Source of the DNA: Porphyrobacter sp.
GTDB taxonomy: Bacteria; Pseudomonadota; Alphaproteobacteria; Sphingomonadales; Sphingomonadaceae
Assembly (NCBI GenBank): GCA_016125555.1
Contig: WGLN01000014.1
Location: forward strand, 107,889-171,888
Direction of reading: 5' to 3'
Length of the DNA stretch: 64,000 nucleotides
A program made the translations under genes and the position numbers. The notes below the pieces were generated by a model. That model saw nothing but the letters and a program-made list of their open reading frames with translations. It was not told the origin of the DNA and made no database searches. Shown piece after piece: positions 8,036-17,291 of this stretch; position 1 is the first letter of the stretch, and every line of letters begins with the position of its first letter.

Positions 8036-8677
8036 TCAGCGATAGGTGACGTCGTCGGTCGCCGCGCGGGCGACGTCATAGGCATTCGACCACACGATCG
8101 CGCCGCTTTCGAGATCGACGAGTTCGAAGGTGATCTGCGTGAAACGCTGGACCTGTCCGGTGCGGGCATTGCGCGCATCCTGCGACGCGATGTTGCCGGT
8201 CAGCCGGAAATCGGCGCCGAACTGCGCGCGCGTGAGGCCGGTGGTGCCGCTGTCGGTGGTGCCCTCGCGCTTGAGCGCGCGCTCCTCCTCGATCATCGCC
8301 GCATTCTGCCGGGCGATGAACACCATGCGCCCGTCGCTCGCCCGGTTGAGGCTGGTGCGAAGCCGGTCGGTGATGAGGTTCTGATTGATCCGCTGCGAGC
8401 TTTCGTTGGTGAAGTACTTGCTGTCGACGATGATCCGCGGTGCCACGCTGCGCGCCGCGATCTCGGGCGTCGCGAGGATGTCGCGCACCATCTGGTCGGA
8501 CATCGCCAGAAGGTCGCGGCTTTCGATGCCGACCCCCTGCACCGGGCCGGCCATGCCCGCGTCGAGATCCCTGGACTTGCCGCGCTTCTGCGCATCCGCG
8601 GGGGTGCTGGCCGCGAAGGTCAGGGCGCAGGCCGCGAGCGCGAGGCTGCCGAGGAAGTGAGTGGCAATGCGTTTCAC
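8036..8677 (-). CDS. lpoB: Penicillin-binding protein activator LpoB-type protein
   Basis: LpoB is an envelope protein that stimulates PBP1B in Enterobacteria. The 213 residues match the COG3417 pattern: QMVRDILATPEI, RIIVDSKYFTNES, NLITDRLRTSLNRASDGR and GADFRLTGNIAS, ending with FELVDLESGAIVWSNAYDV. The GTG start at 8677 has a GGAGA six bases upstream. The signal peptide ends ADA, with no lipobox cysteine at the cleavage site, so it is probably periplasmic rather than a lipoprotein. Whether a PBP1B-like partner exists in this cell is unknown. Confidence 0.85.
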   Translation of the reverse strand: MKRIATHFLGSLALAACALTFAASTPADAQKRGKSRDLDAGMAGPVQGVGIESRDLLAMSDQMVRDILATPEIAARSVAPRIIVDSKYFTNESSQRINQNLITDRLRTSLNRASDGRMVFIARQNAAMIEEERALKREGTTDSGTTGLTRAQFGADFRLTGNIASQDARNARTGQVQRFTQITFELVDLESGAIVWSNAYDVARAATDDVTYR

Positions 8678-8708
8678 AAGAGGTCTCCGGGATGAAAGGG
8701 CGGCAAGC

Positions 8709-10565
8709 TCAGATTTCGCCCGCCATGAGCGCACGGCGGAAGGCGGCGTCGCGGGCGCTTGCCTCTTCCTTGCGGGCGCGCATCTCGGGCGCGTTCTGCG
8801 GCGTGCCGGGAATGCCGGCCTTGGCATCGAGGGGCGAGCGGTCCGCGGCCCAGTTGAGGCTGCAGCGCTGATTGGCTTCGCTGACCATGGTGGCCCCCGC
8901 AGGCGCGCCGCCGGCGAAGGTGGTTTTCGGGGCAGCCGCCGGTGCCGGAGGCGCAGCGGCTGCGGCAGACTTGCCCTTCCCCTTGCGCTTGCCGCTCGCC
9001 GGAGCGGCGGGCTTCGCGGGCGGTTTGGTCGCGGCGACGAACACCGCGTCGGGCAGAGTGTCCCAGTAGCGCACATCGACCTGCGTCTTGGTCGCGTCGG
9101 ACGCCGCGCCCGACGCAAGCCCGCCGAACAGACCCAGCACCGAGCCGGCGACGCCGAGCTGGTCCGACAGCAGTGAGGTCGCGGTCAGGGCGACGTCGCT
9201 GACGGTGCCCATGGTGTCCTTGAAGGCGACCTTGCCGTTCATGATCGCGTCGAACTTGCGTCCGCCGCGGGTGGTTGCCTGGTAGTTGATGTCCGCCGCG
9301 CGGGCGAGCGTGGTTCCACCCAGCTTCGGCACGGCACCTTCGGGGGTGAAGTCGACCGAGGGCACCAGCCCGACCATCTGCCCGCCTTGGCCGCGCATCA
9401 GCTTGACCGGGCCCATCCCGGTTTCCGCGATGTTGAGCACCGTCGCCTCGGCGGGCGGCTCGCCCAGCGCGGAATCGATCTTGGCGGCGGCCGCGAAACT
9501 GTCGGTGGCGAGCGCATCGCTGCCCATGCAGCGGGCCGACCAGCCGGCGAGGAAGTTCATCAGTGCGAAATCGGACTGGAACTCCTCGGCCTCGGAAATC
9601 GTGTCCTGGTACTCGGCCGAGACGAAGGTGGCGCGGGCATTGCCATAATCGCCGGTGCGCAGGTAGAGCAGGCCGCGATAGTAATAGGCCATCGCGCGTT
9701 CATAGGGATCGCCCTTGAAGTCCTTGATGCTTTCCGCGCTGAACTTGCTGCGTGCGGCCTTGGCCGCCTCGTCGTTGGCGTAGATCGCCTCGATCCGGTC
9801 GAGCGCGTTGTCGAAGGCCCATTCGGCGGTCTGGTATTCGCCTGCCGCCATCGCCGCGCGGCCAAGCTTGGCGAAGTTGGCGACCGCATTGTATTCGCCG
9901 TCGCGCAGCAGTGCCGAATAGAACTTGCGCAGCGCCTGCGGCTTGGTGTCCACCCATTCGCGGCCGCCAGGCGGCAGGTCTGCGGCGAAGATCGGACGGC
10001 CACGCGAGACCGGTCCGGACACCGTTGCCGGATCGACCGGCCGGGCATTCGTGAGATAGGCGACCAGGGCATTGCCGACACCGACATCGTTCGGATTGGA
10101 GAAATAGACCCTGAGCTTGCCGCTCTGGTTGGGCACGGCAGCAACGAAGGTCACCTCGTACCGGCCCGCATTCTTGACGGTCTGGTAGAAGCTGCAGGAA
10201 TTGACGACGTTGTCGGTCTGGCCGGGGTAACCGGCGGTCATCCGCCAACCGGGACGGGGCCCCTTGGCGTAGGTCGCATCCTCGCGATACTGGCGATAGC
10301 TCGCAGGGATTTCGGTGACGTAGGAGCAGGAGAGGTTCTCCTTCTCCATCAGGTCGAAGGCGAAGGTCTGGGCGGCGTATTTCTGCCCGTCTCTGCCGAT
10401 CACATAGCCCTTGGCGGGGTCGAGCGTGATGAGATAGCTTTCGCCGGGAACGGCCGGGATCGGGCGGATTTCCTGAGTTTCCGTCGGCGTTTCGGCCGCC
10501 GCCCCCGCCGCCAGCGTGAGCATGCTCACGCCGTAAATCGCACGCGCGATGACGCTCTTGCGCAT
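8709..10565 (-). CDS. COG3014 family TPR protein, exported
   Basis: The 618 residues open with a signal peptide ending AAA. The middle holds TPR-like helices with the COG3014 hallmark FKGDPYERAMAYYYRGLLYL and GDYGNARATFVSAE. Toward the C-terminus there is VDVRYWDTLPDAVFVA, the D-x-R-x-W-x-x-L-P family motif, then an Ala/Pro/Lys-rich linker and a Cys-containing tail. COG3014 proteins are found beside LpoB and YcfL homologues in gammaproteobacteria. The role is unknown; a scaffold for the LpoB-like products is an inference. It is the first gene of the operon, with the LpoB start 31 bases on. Confidence 0.85.
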   Translation of the reverse strand: MRKSVIARAIYGVSMLTLAAGAAAETPTETQEIRPIPAVPGESYLITLDPAKGYVIGRDGQKYAAQTFAFDLMEKENLSCSYVTEIPASYRQYREDATYAKGPRPGWRMTAGYPGQTDNVVNSCSFYQTVKNAGRYEVTFVAAVPNQSGKLRVYFSNPNDVGVGNALVAYLTNARPVDPATVSGPVSRGRPIFAADLPPGGREWVDTKPQALRKFYSALLRDGEYNAVANFAKLGRAAMAAGEYQTAEWAFDNALDRIEAIYANDEAAKAARSKFSAESIKDFKGDPYERAMAYYYRGLLYLRTGDYGNARATFVSAEYQDTISEAEEFQSDFALMNFLAGWSARCMGSDALATDSFAAAAKIDSALGEPPAEATVLNIAETGMGPVKLMRGQGGQMVGLVPSVDFTPEGAVPKLGGTTLARAADINYQATTRGGRKFDAIMNGKVAFKDTMGTVSDVALTATSLLSDQLGVAGSVLGLFGGLASGAASDATKTQVDVRYWDTLPDAVFVAATKPPAKPAAPASGKRKGKGKSAAAAAPPAPAAAPKTTFAGGAPAGATMVSEANQRCSLNWAADRSPLDAKAGIPGTPQNAPEMRARKEEASARDAAFRRALMAGEI

Positions 10566-10970
10566 CGTTTCCCCCCCATAGCCCCGCAGTCTCGGATTTC
10601 GCCTGCGGGCTCCGGTCTGTATTGACCGCGATGGCCAAGCGATACCCAAGAAAGTTTGGGTGCCGCCGGTGATAGCCTCCACGCCCATGCCGAAACGAGG
10701 ATATGCCCACAGCCAACCGTCTGGCACGAGCTGTGGCAACGGCTGAAAGCCCCCGCACGCGACCGATCCATCACGGTTTATGACGTCGCCTTGAGCGTGG
10801 CGGACGACGACACCTCACTCAGGCTGCGGTTCGCGCCGCCGCGTCCGAACATTCTGTCGTCACGGTGTGCGACGTCTGATGTCCAGAAGATGGAGACACC
10901 GGACGTGATCCGGGCCTATTTGCGCGCGCACTGTGTGCGACGCTTTTGGGGGCTTACCTCTTTGAGATGT
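10566..10970. other. Non-coding 405-base leader between the island operon and tRNA-Arg
   Basis: I see no credible gene here. The stretch looks less G+C-rich than its surroundings. It contains a G-rich run just before the COG3014 start that may serve as a ribosome site, and a small inverted repeat (ACCCAA at 10644-10649, TTGGGT at 10656-10661). It must hold the operon promoter, but I could not place one with confidence. It lies inside the repeat-bounded block, next to the tRNA 3' end. Confidence 0.5.
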
Positions 10971-11047
<77 letters not shown>

Positions 11048-11192
11048 CGGGCCGTGTGCGGCGCATCATTGCCTGTGCGGCGCGCGCTTAGCAAGTGCGC
11101 CGCGGCCGCGCCAGACAATTGTGGCGCGCGTCGCAAGCCTCGCCATTCCCGGCTTAACCAATCGGCAAGGAGCCGCGCATAGCCTCGGCGCC

Positions 11193-11576
11193 ATGGCCAG
11201 CCTTCCGCCCGAACCGATTCTCCCGGCCTCAGACCCGGCCTCAGCACCTGCGGCGCTGCCCGGGAGCCTCGTCGCGCAATGGGAAGCGCTGCACCGCCAG
11301 GCCGCGGGGCTGGCCCTGCTCGCCCGGATCGCGCCCGAGGATGCCGCCGCCCTGCCCTTCGCCGGGATGGTCGCGGAGGCGGGCCAATGGCAGCGCACGC
11401 TCGCCGCGCAGGGGCTCGAGGACATCGCCGCGATGCTCCGCCCGGGCCTCGCCGCGCTGGCGACGCTGACCGCACGCGGGCAGGACACTGCCGCCCCGGC
11501 GCTGGCGCTGTGGCGCGAGTTCCACGCCGCGCGCGCCGCGGTCATGGCCGCGCTGCAGCCCACCCACGCCGACTGA
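11193..11576 (+). CDS. Hypothetical protein, Ala-rich and helical
   Basis: The 127 residues are mostly alanine-rich helices with no signal peptide, membrane span or motif I know. The codon pattern (G/C in third positions) agrees with a real gene. The frame is open to 11121, but the ATG at 11193 avoids a run through the tRNA promoter region. It stands alone on the plus strand, 63 bases before mmcB. No function can be assigned. Confidence 0.55.
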   Translation: MASLPPEPILPASDPASAPAALPGSLVAQWEALHRQAAGLALLARIAPEDAAALPFAGMVAEAGQWQRTLAAQGLEDIAAMLRPGLAALATLTARGQDTAAPALALWREFHAARAAVMAALQPTHAD

Positions 11577-11639
11577 GGCCTCCACGACACCTGCGCGCGG
11601 GCGCTTGACTGCGTTCGCATTCTGTTCCAGCGATGCGGC

Positions 11640-12131
11640 ATGGCCGAGGCTTTCCGCACCCGCGATTCGTCGCCCGCGCTCACCGCCGCGGACGTCGCGC
11701 GGGGCATCGCGCGGCTGTTCGCGCGCAACGACATCTGGTGCCTTGCCGAAGTGCCGATCCCCGGCGGCCGCCGCGCCGACCTGATGGGGATCGATGCGCG
11801 CGGGGGCGTGGTGATCGTCGAGATCAAGGTCGCCCGCGCAGACCTGCTCGGCGATGCCAAGTGGCCCGATTACCTCGATTTCTGCGACCGCTTCTACTGG
11901 GGCGTTCCTCCGGCGCTCGATCGCGCGCCGCTCGAGGGGGAGGCGTTCCGCCCGGCCACCTGCGGGGTGATCGTCGCCGACGGCTATGATGCCGAGATCC
12001 TGCGCCCCGCCGCGCTCGAACCGCTTGCCGCGGCGCGGCGCAAGGCGCAGGTGGAGCGTCTCGCGCGGCTCGCGATGCGACGCCACACCGCGCTGATCGA
12101 CCCGCTGTGCGCGGCGCTCGACACGATTTGA
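11640..12131 (+). CDS. mmcB: MmcB family DNA repair protein
   Basis: MmcB (DUF1052) is an alphaproteobacterial protein of the SOS response, named for mitomycin C sensitivity in Caulobacter. The 163 residues show a PD-(D/E)xK-like core: PGGRRADLMGID (D at the active site), VVIVEIKVARADLLGD (E-x-K), then WPDYLDFCDRFYWGVP. C-terminal residues include an Arg-rich helix. No LexA box could be placed by eye upstream. It probably processes DNA, but its activity is unproven. Confidence 0.9.
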   Translation: MAEAFRTRDSSPALTAADVARGIARLFARNDIWCLAEVPIPGGRRADLMGIDARGGVVIVEIKVARADLLGDAKWPDYLDFCDRFYWGVPPALDRAPLEGEAFRPATCGVIVADGYDAEILRPAALEPLAAARRKAQVERLARLAMRRHTALIDPLCAALDTI

Positions 12132-12171
12132 GGCTGTCCCGGCCGCGCGAATTGCGCCATACCGCCCGGCA

Positions 12172-12948
12172 ATGCTGCCGCCCGACCTGCCCCTTCCGCT
12201 CGCCCTGCTGATCGTCAGTCTTGCGGTGAGCGCGATCGTCGCGCTGCGCTATTTCGCGGCGAGCGGGGTGTTCGCCTGGGCCACCTCGCGCGCCCGGCCC
12301 GGGCTTTACGCGGGCAAGGGGCGGCAGATCGCGCGCGAGATCCGCTGGTCGCTGCTTTCCGCCGCGATCTACGGCACCCCGGCAGGGATCGTGCTGTGGG
12401 GCTGGCAACACCACGGCTGGACCCGCATCACCGCCGATTTCGCCGCGCTGCCGTGGTGGTATCACCCGCTCTCGGTGCTCGCCTACCTGTTCGTGCAGGA
12501 CACCTGTTTCTACTGGAGCCACCGCTGGATGCACCGCCCGAAGTGGTTCCGCATCGCCCATGCCGTGCACCACGAAAGCCGCCCGCCCACGGCCTGGACC
12601 GCGATGAGCTTCCATCCGATCGAGGCGCTGACCGGCGCCGTCGTCGTGCCGGCGCTGGTGTTCCTGGTGCCGATCCACGTCGCGATGCTCGCCCTGGTGC
12701 TGACCATCGCCACGGTGATGGGGGTCACCAACCACATGGGCTGGGAGGTCTTCCCGCGCCGGCTCGTTCATTCGTGGTTGGGCGACTGGCTGATAACCGC
12801 CAGCCACCACGAGCGCCATCACGAGGAATATCGATGCAATTTCGGGCTCTATTTCCGCCTCTGGGACAGGCTGTGCGGCACCGACCGGGGCCTGTCGCGG
12901 CGGATCGTCGCCGAGGCCGGGCACGCGCGCGGGGCGGCGCTGTCGTGA
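12172..12948 (+). CDS. Sterol desaturase / fatty acid hydroxylase family membrane protein
   Basis: The 258 residues have four or five membrane spans and the di-iron histidine clusters of the family: H-R-W-M-H, then H-A-V-H-H, then H-H-E-R-H-H near the C-terminus. Such enzymes hydroxylate or desaturate lipids using O2 at the inner membrane. The substrate (carotenoid, hopanoid, fatty acyl or ether lipid) cannot be told. The stop overlaps the GTG of the DUF2141 gene by four bases, so the two are translationally coupled. Confidence 0.85.
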   Translation: MLPPDLPLPLALLIVSLAVSAIVALRYFAASGVFAWATSRARPGLYAGKGRQIAREIRWSLLSAAIYGTPAGIVLWGWQHHGWTRITADFAALPWWYHPLSVLAYLFVQDTCFYWSHRWMHRPKWFRIAHAVHHESRPPTAWTAMSFHPIEALTGAVVVPALVFLVPIHVAMLALVLTIATVMGVTNHMGWEVFPRRLVHSWLGDWLITASHHERHHEEYRCNFGLYFRLWDRLCGTDRGLSRRIVAEAGHARGAALS

Positions 12949-13379
12949 AGCGCTTGGCGCTGTTCCTGGGCGCCGCGCTTGCGCTCGGCGCGTCGCCTGC
13001 CCACGCCGGCGACGTGGTGATCACCGTCACCGACCTGCGCTCGACCAAGGGGGTGGTGCGCGCCTGCATGACCACCCGCGCCGATGTCTTTCCCAAGTGC
13101 ATCAAGGACCCCGCGTCCTACCGCAAGGTGGTGCCCGCAGGCGAACAGGTGGTGATCCGCTTCACGGACGTGAAACCCGGCGACTACGCGATCGCGCTGC
13201 TGCACGATGAGAACGGCAACGGCAAGGCCGACCGCGCGCTCGGCATGATGCCCAAGGAAGGCTATGGATTCTCGCGCGATGCTCCGGTGAAAATGGCCCC
13301 GCCCAAGTTCGGCGACGCGGTGTTCAGCCAGGGCACGGACACCAGCCGGATGACGATCAGAATGCGCTATTTCCTCTGA
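12945..13379 (+). CDS. DUF2141 family exported protein
   Basis: The 144 residues begin with a signal peptide ending AHA. The DUF2141 pattern follows: VVRACMTTRADVFPKC, a loop DYAIALLHDENGNGKADRAL that looks calcium-binding, and EGYGFSRDAPVKMAPPKFGDA, ending in beta strands. The function of the family is unknown. A paralogue lies at 45651-46172. The GTG start overlaps the upstream hydroxylase stop as GTGA. Confidence 0.85.
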   Translation: MKRLALFLGAALALGASPAHAGDVVITVTDLRSTKGVVRACMTTRADVFPKCIKDPASYRKVVPAGEQVVIRFTDVKPGDYAIALLHDENGNGKADRALGMMPKEGYGFSRDAPVKMAPPKFGDAVFSQGTDTSRMTIRMRYFL

Positions 13380-13476
13380 CCCGCTCCGGACCAGCCATCG
13401 GTGCCCCGCTTAACGTGATGTTTACCACACGGCGGCAGAACCTTCGGCAGGACTTCACCAAGGGGCAAGAATAGCC

Positions 13477-15087
13477 ATGGACACTCTGCGCGGCCCATTC
13501 GATTCCGGCGAAGCTGCCGAACCGGCGGGCCTGGCGACGGATCACGGCTGGGACGCCGCCGGTGAGGACCCGTCCGCGCCCGGACCGGTGCGCGAGCTCC
13601 CGCCCGAGGCGATCGGCCAGGACGAGCGCCGCATGCAGGTGCGCGCCTACAACCACTGGGCGAGCCTGCTCGGCGAGCGGATGTTCCCGCAAATCGACGA
13701 TCTCGACCCGGCGGCGCTCCCCGATTTCGGCCCCTACAGCGTGCTGCTCGATTTCACCGGCGGGATCGAGGACCCGGCGGTGCGCTTCCTCGGGCAGAAA
13801 CTCGCCGAGGAATGCATCGGGCGCGGCGTCATCACCCGCCTGTCCGACGTGCCGCCGCGCTCGCTGCTGAGCCGGATTACCGATCACTACATGCAGATCC
13901 TCGCCAACCAGGCGCCGATCGGGTTCGAGGCGGAGTTCGTCAACCAGCACGGGATCGAGATTCTCTACCGCGGCATCCTGCTGCCCTTCTCGAGCGACGA
14001 CGAGACCATCGATTTCATCTACGGCGTGATCAACTGGAAGGAGATCGCCGACCAGCTGACCGCAGACGAGCTGCTGCTCGAGATCGACCAGGCGCTCGAA
14101 CTCGGTGCCGAGCACGAGGTCGAGGAGGAGCCGCGCCGCCGCGTCGCCGACCCGGTCACCGACTGGGCCGATTCGCCTGCGCACGAGGCCGACGAGGAGC
14201 CCGTGGACGAAGCCGACACGGACAGCCTTGCCGATTTCTCCGCGCCCGATTTCTCGGCTTACGCGCTCGACGGCGAGGAGGAGGACGAGGACTATGACGA
14301 GGAGGAGGGCGAGGCCGACAGCGGCTATTCCTTCGCCTCGCTCGCCGACTACATCGAAGCGCCTGCCAAGAAGGCGATCGACCCCGCCGACCTGCCCTAC
14401 GATCCCTCCGCCGACGCGGTCTTCGCCGCAGGCTTCACATCGGTCGAGATGGTGCCCGAGCCGGTCGCCGAACTGGCCGACGACGCGGGGTTGCAGGACT
14501 GGCTCGCCGCCGCGCGCGAACTCGCGCAGCGCGCCGACCTGACCGAGGACCGCAGCCGCAGCGCGCTCTACGAGGCGGTGAGCCGCGCCTACGATTTCTC
14601 GCTGGCCGCCGCCGCGGCACCCGAGGACTTCGCCGAACTGGTCGCCGAAAGCGGGCTGACCATCCAGGACCGCGCGCCGATGACCCCGGTGGTCAAGCTC
14701 GTGTTCGGGCAGGATTACGACAAGACGCGCCTCACCGAATATGCCGCGGTGCTGACCCATGCCCACCGGCTGGGCCTCGAACGCGGCAGCCTCGCGCACT
14801 TCCTCGGCGAGGCCGAGGGCGGGCTCAAGGGCGTGGTCAAGGCCGAGCGCCGCCTGCGCCGCGAGGAGCAGGGCAAGGCTGTCGAGGACGAGAAGGGCGT
14901 GCGCGCCGCGCTGGCGAAGAAGCTGCGCGCGCTCGAGGCGCTCACGCTCGAGGCGCTGGCGGGCGAGGGTCCCGAATTCGCGCTGGTGATGGTGCGCCGC
15001 GACGCCGAGGGCAATGTCGCAGTCATCGGCGAACTGCCCGAGGACGTGCCCCAGATCGAACGTGCGGCGAAGCGGCTGGTCGGCTAG
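13477..15087 (+). CDS. PAS_5 domain protein with long acidic linker
   Basis: The 536 residues start with a Pro/Glu-rich segment. A PAS_5-like domain follows at about residues 45-190 (NHWASLLGERMFPQIDDLDP, then YSVLLDFTGGIEDPAVRFLG and IEILYRGILLPFSSDDETID). Residues 215-290 are extremely acidic and probably disordered. The C-terminal part (about 320-535) is helical and Arg/Glu-rich. No output domain is recognised. PAS_5 proteins usually sense ligands or set polarity. The gene stands alone. Confidence 0.75.
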   Translation: MDTLRGPFDSGEAAEPAGLATDHGWDAAGEDPSAPGPVRELPPEAIGQDERRMQVRAYNHWASLLGERMFPQIDDLDPAALPDFGPYSVLLDFTGGIEDPAVRFLGQKLAEECIGRGVITRLSDVPPRSLLSRITDHYMQILANQAPIGFEAEFVNQHGIEILYRGILLPFSSDDETIDFIYGVINWKEIADQLTADELLLEIDQALELGAEHEVEEEPRRRVADPVTDWADSPAHEADEEPVDEADTDSLADFSAPDFSAYALDGEEEDEDYDEEEGEADSGYSFASLADYIEAPAKKAIDPADLPYDPSADAVFAAGFTSVEMVPEPVAELADDAGLQDWLAAARELAQRADLTEDRSRSALYEAVSRAYDFSLAAAAAPEDFAELVAESGLTIQDRAPMTPVVKLVFGQDYDKTRLTEYAAVLTHAHRLGLERGSLAHFLGEAEGGLKGVVKAERRLRREEQGKAVEDEKGVRAALAKKLRALEALTLEALAGEGPEFALVMVRRDAEGNVAVIGELPEDVPQIERAAKRLVG

Positions 15088-15179
15088 GCGCCCCGTCTTC
15101 TTTCCGGTTTCGCCGCAGCACGCGAAGCCCGCCATCGCTTCAGTTTGAGTTCAGGCGAAATCGCGGTAGGGTCGCGGTG

Positions 15180-16547
15180 ATGCCGTCCCCCCGTTCCCTC
15201 GCCGCGCGCCTGCTGGCCCTGCTGGCCTGCACCGTCATCGCCACCCAGCCGCTCGCCGCACAGGCGATCCTGCGCGATGCCGAGACCGAGGAACTGCTCA
15301 AGGACATGGTCGCGCCGCTGGTCGAGGCGAGCGAGCTCGAACCCGGCAATGTCGAGGTGGTGCTGATCAACGACAACTCGATCAACGCCTTCGTGGCGGG
15401 CGGACAGGCGATCTATGTCCATTCGGGCCTCATCGACGCTGCAGACACCGCCAACGAGGTGCAGGGCGTGCTCGCCCACGAACTCGGCCACATCACCGCC
15501 GGACACGCGATCCGCTTCGAGGAGCGCACCAAGGCGGCGACCGGGATCACCCTGCTTTCGCTGCTGATCGGGGTCGGTGCGGCGCTGGCCGGCGGGGGCG
15601 ATGCCGCGATGGGTGCGATCATGGCCGGCCAGCAGGCGGCGATGGGCAGCTTCCTCGCCTATAACCGCAACCAGGAAGCCGCCACCGACCTTGCGGGCGC
15701 GCGCTATCTTTCGGGCGCGGGGATTTCCGGCCGGGGGATGATCTCCTTCTTCGAGAAGCTGCGCGGCGATGAAATCCGCCACGGCTACAGCCAGTCCGAC
15801 GAGGCCGCCTATTCGCGCACCCACCCGCTCACCGGCGACCGCATCCAGACCCTGCGCAACCTGCTCGAATCCGACCCGGCCTGGTCCGCGCCCGACGATG
15901 CGGCGCTGCAGGAGCGGTTCCTGCGGGCCAAGGCCAAGCTCTACGGCTACCTCGCAGAGCCGCAGCGCACGCTCAACGCCTTTCCGCCGAGCGACACCAG
16001 CATCCCCGCGCATTATGCCCGCGCCTATGCCTATCACAAGGAGGCGCGGGTCGACATGGCGCTGGCGGAGGCCGACGCGCTGCTCGCCGCCGAACCGGAC
16101 AACCCCTATTTCCTCGAACTGAAGGGCCAGGTTCTGCTCGAATCCGGACGCGCCGAGGAAGCGCTCGACCCGCTGCGCCGCGCCACCGAGCTGACCCGCT
16201 CGCAGCCGCTGATCGCGGGGCTGTTCGGCCATGCGCTGATTGCCACCGAGGACAAGGCCAACTACCCCGAGGCCGAGCGGGTGCTGCGCGCCGCAGTGGC
16301 GCGCGACCGCTACAACCCCTTCGCCTGGTACCAGCTCGGCGTGGTCTATGCCGCGCAGGGCGATATTCCGCGCGCGCGCCTTGCCAGCGCCGAGCAGTTG
16401 GTGATGAACCGCCAGTATCCCGAGGCGCTCCAGAACGCCCAGGCCGCCGAGGCCAACCTGCCCTACGGCTCGCCCGACTGGCTGCGTGCGCAGGATGTCG
16501 CGCTCGAAGCCCGCGCCGAGCTCGAACGCCTGCGCGACGAGCGCTAG
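15180..16547 (+). CDS. M48 family zinc metalloprotease with TPR repeats (BepA-like)
   Basis: The 455 residues have a signal peptide ending AQA and a peptidase M48 domain with H100-E-L-G-H104 and E166-A-A-T-D170 as zinc ligands. A C-terminal half of TPR helices follows from about residue 275. This is the layout of BepA, the periplasmic chaperone-protease that checks assembly of LptD and BAM substrates. A GTG three bases upstream could also start it. It heads a cluster with a DsbA-like protein and a second metallopeptidase. Confidence 0.88.
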   Translation: MPSPRSLAARLLALLACTVIATQPLAAQAILRDAETEELLKDMVAPLVEASELEPGNVEVVLINDNSINAFVAGGQAIYVHSGLIDAADTANEVQGVLAHELGHITAGHAIRFEERTKAATGITLLSLLIGVGAALAGGGDAAMGAIMAGQQAAMGSFLAYNRNQEAATDLAGARYLSGAGISGRGMISFFEKLRGDEIRHGYSQSDEAAYSRTHPLTGDRIQTLRNLLESDPAWSAPDDAALQERFLRAKAKLYGYLAEPQRTLNAFPPSDTSIPAHYARAYAYHKEARVDMALAEADALLAAEPDNPYFLELKGQVLLESGRAEEALDPLRRATELTRSQPLIAGLFGHALIATEDKANYPEAERVLRAAVARDRYNPFAWYQLGVVYAAQGDIPRARLASAEQLVMNRQYPEALQNAQAAEANLPYGSPDWLRAQDVALEARAELERLRDER

Positions 16548-16598
16548 GCGCCGCTCACCGGGCTTGCGCCCATCCCGCCGCTTGCTACGAAAGCCCCC

Positions 16599-17291
16599 AT
16601 GCCCTCATCCTCCCTGCGCAACACCCTGCTGACCGCGCTGACCGCGCTGGTGTTCGGCTTCCTCGGCGCGGCGATCTGGTCCTATGCGGGCCTCGCCGAC
16701 AACCACACCCGCGCCTTCCTCCTGTCCAATCCCGACGTGCTGCCGCAGATGGTCGAGGCCTACGAGAACAGGGAGGCCGAAAAGCGGCTCGCCGCGATGG
16801 GCGACGAGGTGTTCACCCCCTTCCCCGGCGTGGTGCTCGGCAACCCGCAGGGCAAGAAGGTGCTGGTCGAGTTCACCGACTACAACTGCCCCTATTGCGC
16901 GGCGAGCCTCAAGGACGTGAACCGGCTGATCGCGGAGGACCCCGAACTGAAGGTGGTGATCCGCGAATGGCCGATCTTCGAGGGCAGCGATGCCGCCTCG
17001 CGGATGGCGCTCGCCGCCGGGTTGCAGGGCAAGTACCGCGCCTTCCACGATGCGATGTTCGAACTGGGCGACGTCAGCGCCGCGGCCGAGAAGGCCGGGC
17101 TCGACATGGCGCAGGCCGAGGCCGATGCCGCCTCCGACACGGTCGCCGCGGAGGTCGCGCGGAACCTCGAACTGGCCCGCTCGCTCGGCTTCACCGGCAC
17201 CCCCGCATGGGTGGCGGGCAAGCGCCCCTTCGGCGGGGCGGTCGGTTACGACAAGCTCAAGGACGCGATTGCCGAGGCTGGCGAGGGATGA
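16599..17291 (+). CDS. DsbA family thiol:disulfide oxidoreductase
   Basis: The 230 residues have an N-terminal membrane anchor or signal (13-30), a short helical DUF-like N-region and a thioredoxin fold with C97-P-Y-C100. The late GFTGTPAWV supplies the cis-proline. The ScsC/BdbD-like layout fits a periplasmic oxidase or isomerase. The stop overlaps the next gene's start as ATGA. Its place between two M48-type genes suggests joint envelope protein folding and quality control. Confidence 0.88.
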   Translation: MPSSSLRNTLLTALTALVFGFLGAAIWSYAGLADNHTRAFLLSNPDVLPQMVEAYENREAEKRLAAMGDEVFTPFPGVVLGNPQGKKVLVEFTDYNCPYCAASLKDVNRLIAEDPELKVVIREWPIFEGSDAASRMALAAGLQGKYRAFHDAMFELGDVSAAAEKAGLDMAQAEADAASDTVAAEVARNLELARSLGFTGTPAWVAGKRPFGGAVGYDKLKDAIAEAGEG

